DNA from: Mariniblastus sp.
GTDB taxonomy: Bacteria > Planctomycetota > Planctomycetia > Pirellulales > Pirellulaceae
Assembly (NCBI GenBank): GCA_011523945.1
Contig: WTFU01000107.1
Span: 1-39,620 of the forward strand
Direction of reading: 5' to 3'
Length of the DNA stretch: 39,620 nt
Made by a program: the position numbers and the translations under genes. Below are positions 35,637 to 39,620 of this stretch, piece by piece (positions within the stretch are counted from its first letter, which is position 1; each line of letters starts with the position of its first letter). The notes beneath the pieces were generated by a model. That model made no database searches. It was not told where the DNA came from and saw nothing but the letters and a program-made list of their open reading frames with translations.

Positions 35637-37058
35637 ATGTCGAAAACTTTGGTTCAAAATTTCGGTAAAAACGTCTCGTTCAAGCCATCGGTTTTTGTCG
35701 AGCCAAAAAACGAAGTCGAAGTCATTGAATGCCTACGAAAACACCGTGCACATGCCGTCCGGGTCATGGGCAGCCGACATGCTTGGAGCGAGGCAATTAA
35801 AACTGGCGGGCTATTAATGAGCACGAGACATCTGACTCAGATGGAATTGACCCCGGGTTTTCAGTCGGTTCGCGTCGGGGCAGGCTGCAAGATCAAACAC
35901 CTAATCAGGTTTCTAAAAAAGCGAGGCCTTACACTTCCATCCGTCGGCTTAATTGACGAACAAACGATCGCCGGGGCAACCGCGACGGGAACTCATGGTT
36001 CTGGTAAGCATTGTCTCTCACATTTCATCCGTAGCGTTCGCCTTGTACATTACGAAGTCACAACAGGAGAGCCGGTTGTCTCAAAAATCGACAACGGAGC
36101 CGAACTGAGCGCCGCGAAATGTTCGCTTGGTTTACTCGGCGTTATTGTTGAGATAGAAATCGAAGTTCGCTCTGCCTATCGAATTGAAGAACACTCAAAA
36201 CAACACCCCTCATTAGCAAGCGTTTTAGAACAAGAAAAACACTATCCGCTTCAACAATTTTTTTTAATGCCATGGAGTTGGGACTTCTATTGCCAGCATC
36301 GCTACGAAACTTCGACGAGCATCAGTCGAACTGCGATTCTTTACCGCCTCTACTGGCTTTTGGGCATTGACTGGTTGCTGCATTTTGTAATCGTCCTCCT
36401 CACGAGATTCTTATGCACTCAACGCTTTATCAAATTGTTCTACCAGCGGATTTTACCCAAAGTAATTATTGAAAACTGGACTGTCACGGACGACTCACAC
36501 ACAGTCCTTACCATGGATCACGATCGATTCCGACACATTGAATTCGAGCTCTTTGTCACCCGATCCAATCTGGAATCCGCATTGAATCACGCCCGTGAGA
36601 CGATAATTTTATTTGGCGAACATTCGAACGCCAAGCAACCGCCAGTATCTTTGCATAAACAAAATCGCTCACTCTATTGCCATCATTATCCCATCTGCGT
36701 ACGCCGCATCCTCAGGGATGACACGCTCATTTCGATGACCAGCCAAGCTGATCTAAATAGCGAAGAAGATTGGTATTCGCTCAGCTTCATTAGTTATCAA
36801 TCGCCTCATCAAAGAGCAGGTTTTCTTGAATTCGCCAATTCGTTAACCGTCTCGATGGAAGAGAAATTTAATGCTCGCTGCCATTGGGGAAAACTCAATC
36901 CACTCACTCCATCCACCAATCAAAAACTCTATCCTCACATTAAAAAATTTAGAGAAATTGCGAATCAGTATGACCCAGATGCTCGATTCGCCAACGCTTG
37001 GTTGAAAAAATCAATATTGGCTGACCAACCAACTGCGATCTCTAGGACAGGGGATTGA
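35637..37058 (+). CDS. FAD-binding sugar-lactone oxidase (gulono/arabinono-lactone oxidase family)
   Basis: This 473-residue flavoprotein belongs to the VAO/FAD-binding_4 plus ALO family, which oxidises sugar lactones or alditols. The FAD domain shows VRVMGSRHAWSE with His48 at the position that carries covalent flavin in relatives, LLMSTRHLTQMEL, and GATATGTHGSGKH. The C-terminal ALO domain ends with the typical CHWGKLNPLT and FREIANQYDPDARFANAWL. Near residues 240-255 a hydrophobic segment (LYWLLGIDWLLHFVIVLLTR) suggests membrane contact, unusual for soluble alditol oxidases. The substrate is unknown. Start ATG 35637. Confidence 0.88.
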   Translation: MSKTLVQNFGKNVSFKPSVFVEPKNEVEVIECLRKHRAHAVRVMGSRHAWSEAIKTGGLLMSTRHLTQMELTPGFQSVRVGAGCKIKHLIRFLKKRGLTLPSVGLIDEQTIAGATATGTHGSGKHCLSHFIRSVRLVHYEVTTGEPVVSKIDNGAELSAAKCSLGLLGVIVEIEIEVRSAYRIEEHSKQHPSLASVLEQEKHYPLQQFFLMPWSWDFYCQHRYETSTSISRTAILYRLYWLLGIDWLLHFVIVLLTRFLCTQRFIKLFYQRILPKVIIENWTVTDDSHTVLTMDHDRFRHIEFELFVTRSNLESALNHARETIILFGEHSNAKQPPVSLHKQNRSLYCHHYPICVRRILRDDTLISMTSQADLNSEEDWYSLSFISYQSPHQRAGFLEFANSLTVSMEEKFNARCHWGKLNPLTPSTNQKLYPHIKKFREIANQYDPDARFANAWLKKSILADQPTAISRTGD

Positions 37059-37163
37059 AAACACCTATTTGGAACATTATTGACGGCAGGCTATCCTATT
37101 GAAGTTCCACTGGGAGCACTGCCTACAATCCTGTCTTAAAGAAATCTAAAAGCTGGTAAATCC

Positions 37164-38420
37164 ATGAAGCTAAATTCACTATTTTTTTTGATTGTCATTT
37201 CGATAGCGGCCTATGGAAACGCGGACAATTGGCCTCAATGGCGTGGACCGACAGGCGATAGCGTTGTCTCGACTGGGATTTACCCAACCGAATTCTCCAA
37301 AGATGAAAACGTTCGCTGGAAAATCAAGCTTCCCGGTTTAGGTAGCAGTACGCCCGTAGTTTGGGATAAAAATATTTTTGTTACCGGTGGAGACAACGGC
37401 AACGACAGCGTTCAGTCGTACGACTGGAATGGAAAGTTAAATTGGAAAATGACCTTCGGGCCAGAGCGACCCGGTAAACATAAAAACGGGAGTGGCGCAA
37501 ACTCGTCTCCCATCACCGATGGAAAAAACGTCTACGTTTATTTCAAGAGTGGAACAGTCGCGTCGCTCACACTCGACGGCAAACTTAACTGGAAGCTTAA
37601 TTTACAAGAGAAATTTGGCGAGGACACGCTGTGGTGGGATCTCGGTACATCTCCCGTAATCGCGGGGGAAAGTCTAGTAATTGCCGTCATGCAGGAAGGC
37701 GAATCTTATGTCGTCGCACTCAACCTTAAGGACGGCTCAGTGAACTGGAAGGCGGATCGCACCTTCCCCGTTCAGAAAGAATCTGGCCAATCGTACACAA
37801 CACCCATTGTCACAGAAATCGACGGTCAAGAAACGATCGTGATTTGGGGGGCGGACCGACTCTCTGGTCACGATCCCCAAAACGGCGAAATCATCTGGAA
37901 ATGTGAAGGATTCAATCCCGACGACAATCCCATGTGGAGAGTGATTGCATCTCCCGGGATCACCAACGGAATCGCAGTGATCCCTTATGGCCGAACAAAA
38001 TTTTGTGCGGGTGTAAAACTTGGAGGTAGCGGAGATATCACATCGACGAGACGACTTTGGGAACGGAATGACCTTGGTGCTGACTGCCCCACGCCGGTTG
38101 GCCGTGACGGAAAGGTGATCGTACTCTCAGACAAAGGACAGTTGAACTACCTCGATGCAGAGACAGGAAAGGATTTTTGGCAGGGTGCAATTCCGCGGGC
38201 CCGTGCCAAATACTACTCTTCCCCCATCCTCGCAGGTGATTTACTTTACTGTGCCCGGGAAGACGGCGTCGTAACTGTTATTAAAATCAAGGAAACCGGC
38301 ATGGAAGTCCTATCGCAAAATGACATGGGAGAGAAACTAGCTGCAACGCCTGTGTTTTGCGACGGGCGAATTTTACTTCGTGGAGCGGACCATCTTTATT
38401 GCATCGGAACCAGTAATTAA
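37164..38420 (+). CDS. Secreted PQQ-binding-like beta-propeller protein
   Basis: The 418-residue product has a signal peptide (MKLNSLFFLIVISIAAYG) and then a PQQ-like beta-propeller, starting with the hallmark NWPQWRGPTGDSV of this planctomycete family. Repeats of the type SSPITDGKNVYVYF, NLKDGSVNWKADR, NPDDNPMW and YLDAETGKDFW supply the blades. The proteins bind or resemble quinoprotein propellers, but the ligands needed for PQQ and Ca are not evident in what I can see, so catalysis is uncertain. Single gene; start ATG 37164; periplasmic. Confidence 0.92.
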   Translation: MKLNSLFFLIVISIAAYGNADNWPQWRGPTGDSVVSTGIYPTEFSKDENVRWKIKLPGLGSSTPVVWDKNIFVTGGDNGNDSVQSYDWNGKLNWKMTFGPERPGKHKNGSGANSSPITDGKNVYVYFKSGTVASLTLDGKLNWKLNLQEKFGEDTLWWDLGTSPVIAGESLVIAVMQEGESYVVALNLKDGSVNWKADRTFPVQKESGQSYTTPIVTEIDGQETIVIWGADRLSGHDPQNGEIIWKCEGFNPDDNPMWRVIASPGITNGIAVIPYGRTKFCAGVKLGGSGDITSTRRLWERNDLGADCPTPVGRDGKVIVLSDKGQLNYLDAETGKDFWQGAIPRARAKYYSSPILAGDLLYCAREDGVVTVIKIKETGMEVLSQNDMGEKLAATPVFCDGRILLRGADHLYCIGTSN

Positions 38421-38566
38421 GAAGCCCAGGAGACGTATTAATCTGACGGTTATCTGAGAGCAAGTCGCCGCGGATACTTGAAAAACTGCAAGATTCACCT
38501 GGCGCCTGCGATTTCTGTCCGGTGCGATACCAGCAGGTCTTTTTGACAAACGAGTGCGCACGGGAA

Positions 38567-38597
38567 AAGCGAAACCCGCATCAGCGGTGTTTCGCTT
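38567..38597. terminator. Strong hairpin between convergent genes
   Basis: AAGCGAAAC (38567-38575) pairs with GTTTCGCTT (38589-38597), continued by CCGC/GCGG around loop ATCA with one bulged T at 38588: 13 bp in all. It lies between the propeller gene stop and the TadG-like gene stop. On the minus strand only a short T-run (TTTT) follows. It probably acts as a bidirectional or 3'-protecting hairpin. Confidence 0.6.
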
Positions 38598-38673
38598 GGT
38601 TCATATTCAATGGTTGTGTATGCCGTTAACCGCAATAATCTAGTCTTCGCGGACCTTGTTTTTAAACGCTCGG

Positions 38674-39620
38674 TTAATTTACCAACGCAGCGGAGGTGAC
38701 CGACTTTCCACCGGCACCACTCGGAGTCTGGCCGCCACCAATCGTCGCGGCACGACGATTTCTGATTTCCCCTAAAATGACGGTTTGAGTCAAGTTTTTG
38801 CTCGTGTTGCTTGGATTTTTGACCTGATAAGACATTTTCTCTGAGACATAAACGCAAACAAAATCACAAATCCGGACTTTGCCGTCTACCTTACCAGCAC
38901 CATTTTTTGAATTGCTGGTCAGTTCTACGATTGGCAAGATAATGCAGCGTTTCGGATCATCAGCAGCCAACAACATCCTCTGCTCCAACTTCCAGCGAAA
39001 ATTCCTTGCCTTTGTTCCCTTGTCATGCACCGTAGCCTCATCACCCACTCGCATAACCACACCATCCACAGTTCCATCGAGAAGCTTGTACATGTATTCT
39101 CGGTTCCCAGCATGGTCCCCCGAGCCAACATTATCGGGGTTAAATTTCAGAGCTAAATGAGAGGTAACCTTATTATTTCCAGTCGCCATTAAAACTACTT
39201 TATCACCAACGGCGAATTCGATCCCATCGTTGGGACAACATGGCCCATCAAAATCTGGATTCGTTTGAGTCAAATCCGGGTTAATTGCTCCAAACCCCGG
39301 TGCTCGCAATGCTAACGGAACGCCAAACGCCGCTGAAGCACCCGACATGACCACCGTCGATTTTGCGACGGCCTCAAAATCACTCAGACCAAAACAACGA
39401 CTGAAATAAGAAGCGAGGCCGTCTGATGCGGCTCCACCTCTTCGAACTGTGATCTGAAATGAGTTTGCGTTATTCACATCAGCACCGGGAGAAAATCCAC
39501 CTCCGGAGTAATCCCAGATTCCCATGGAGATGTCATCCGCAACTAAAACATCACCGCGGCCCACCTGATTTCTGTTCGCAAAATCGTTGGCGTACACTTT
39601 CGCCGTCTCGAGCGAAGCTG
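38674..39620 (-). CDS. TadG-like pilus-assembly protein, N-terminus beyond the window
   Basis: The frame is open through the right edge, so the 5' end is missing; at least 314 residues are present. The opening stretch AKVYANDFANRNQVGRGDVL and the pattern WDYSGGGFSPGADVNNANSF, then ITVRRGGAASDGLASYFSRC and AKSTVVMSGASA, match the TadE/TadG-type proteins of planctomycetes, which serve tight-adherence pili or secretion. Later parts include FDGPCCPNDGIEFAVGD, GNREYMYKLLDG and, near the end, SNTSKNLTQTVILGEIRNRR. An internal GTG at 39597 is not the real start because residues continue upstream. No other tad gene is in the window. Confidence 0.75.
   Translation of the reverse strand, partial: ASLETAKVYANDFANRNQVGRGDVLVADDISMGIWDYSGGGFSPGADVNNANSFQITVRRGGAASDGLASYFSRCFGLSDFEAVAKSTVVMSGASAAFGVPLALRAPGFGAINPDLTQTNPDFDGPCCPNDGIEFAVGDKVVLMATGNNKVTSHLALKFNPDNVGSGDHAGNREYMYKLLDGTVDGVVMRVGDEATVHDKGTKARNFRWKLEQRMLLAADDPKRCIILPIVELTSNSKNGAGKVDGKVRICDFVCVYVSEKMSYQVKNPSNTSKNLTQTVILGEIRNRRAATIGGGQTPSGAGGKSVTSAALVN

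Noticed and set aside
38960..38995. LEQRMLLAADDP in the TadG-like protein, similar to the planctomycete extracellular signature
   Set aside because: It lies in the middle of the protein rather than at the N-terminus and is best taken as chance similarity.
1..39620. CRISPR arrays, insertion sequences, phage genes or toxin-antitoxin pairs
   Set aside because: I looked for spaced direct repeats, transposase or integrase motifs and paired small toxins and saw none.

Overview
The window reads as chromosomal DNA of a planctomycete (phylum Planctomycetota, perhaps a marine Pirellulales-type lineage; nothing here fixes the genus). The evidence is the gene mix: a DUF1549/DUF1553 cytochrome-c protein paired with a DUF1501 Tat protein, two PEP-CTERM proteins, a surface metalloprotease opening with the planctomycete extracellular-protein signature and ending in dockerin-like repeats, a formylglycine-sulfatase and an FGE-like protein, a giant tricorn-type protease, and PQQ-type beta-propellers. 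GC content looks moderate by eye. TGA, TAA and TAG all end genes, so the code is standard.

Layout. 1-4.3 kb: sulfatase, secreted alpha/beta hydrolase, tandem GNAT protein and CutA. 4.3-6.5 kb: a sparse stretch with a 71-residue one-TM protein, a possible 26-residue membrane peptide, and a BNR/Asp-box secreted protein split by one in-frame TGA. 6.6 kb: tRNA-Leu(CAG). 7-12.6 kb: PEP-CTERM protein, tricorn-like protease and FGE-like protein. 12.6-17.8 kb: hydrolase and rhodanese (minus strand), then the DUF1549/1553-DUF1501 pair. 17.9-26 kb: CCA-adding-type nucleotidyltransferase, zinc-ribbon membrane protein, LOG protein with a trailing zinc-ribbon ORF, UbiD decarboxylase, MscL, and a large secreted gluzincin-like protein. 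26.2-27.2 kb: tRNA-Leu(TAG), a small ABM-type protein and a displaced 56-bp copy of the tRNA 3' end, each tRNA end followed by its own terminator. 27.3-30.3 kb: secreted HEAT-like protein, lipoprotein and two-domain sulfurtransferase. 30.3-39.6 kb: metalloprotease, second PEP-CTERM protein, sugar-lactone oxidase, PQQ-propeller protein and a TadG-like protein running off the window edge.

How the genes fit together. Much of the content is exported: sulfatase, esterases, cytochrome/Tat pair, adhesive or surface proteins and proteases, as expected for a polysaccharide-degrading marine planctomycete. Housekeeping genes (tRNAs, CCA-type enzyme, UbiD, MscL, CutA, LOG) are interspersed. Most genes stand alone or in pairs, so few operons are evident.

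I did not find a complete, clearly new multi-gene system. The best leads are the tRNA-Leu 3'-end duplication bracketing about 0.8 kb, the single TGA sitting exactly at the Trp of an Asp-box, a compact three-way-junction inverted-repeat structure between convergent genes at 24.1 kb, and small membrane-peptide ORFs around 4.5-5.1 kb.
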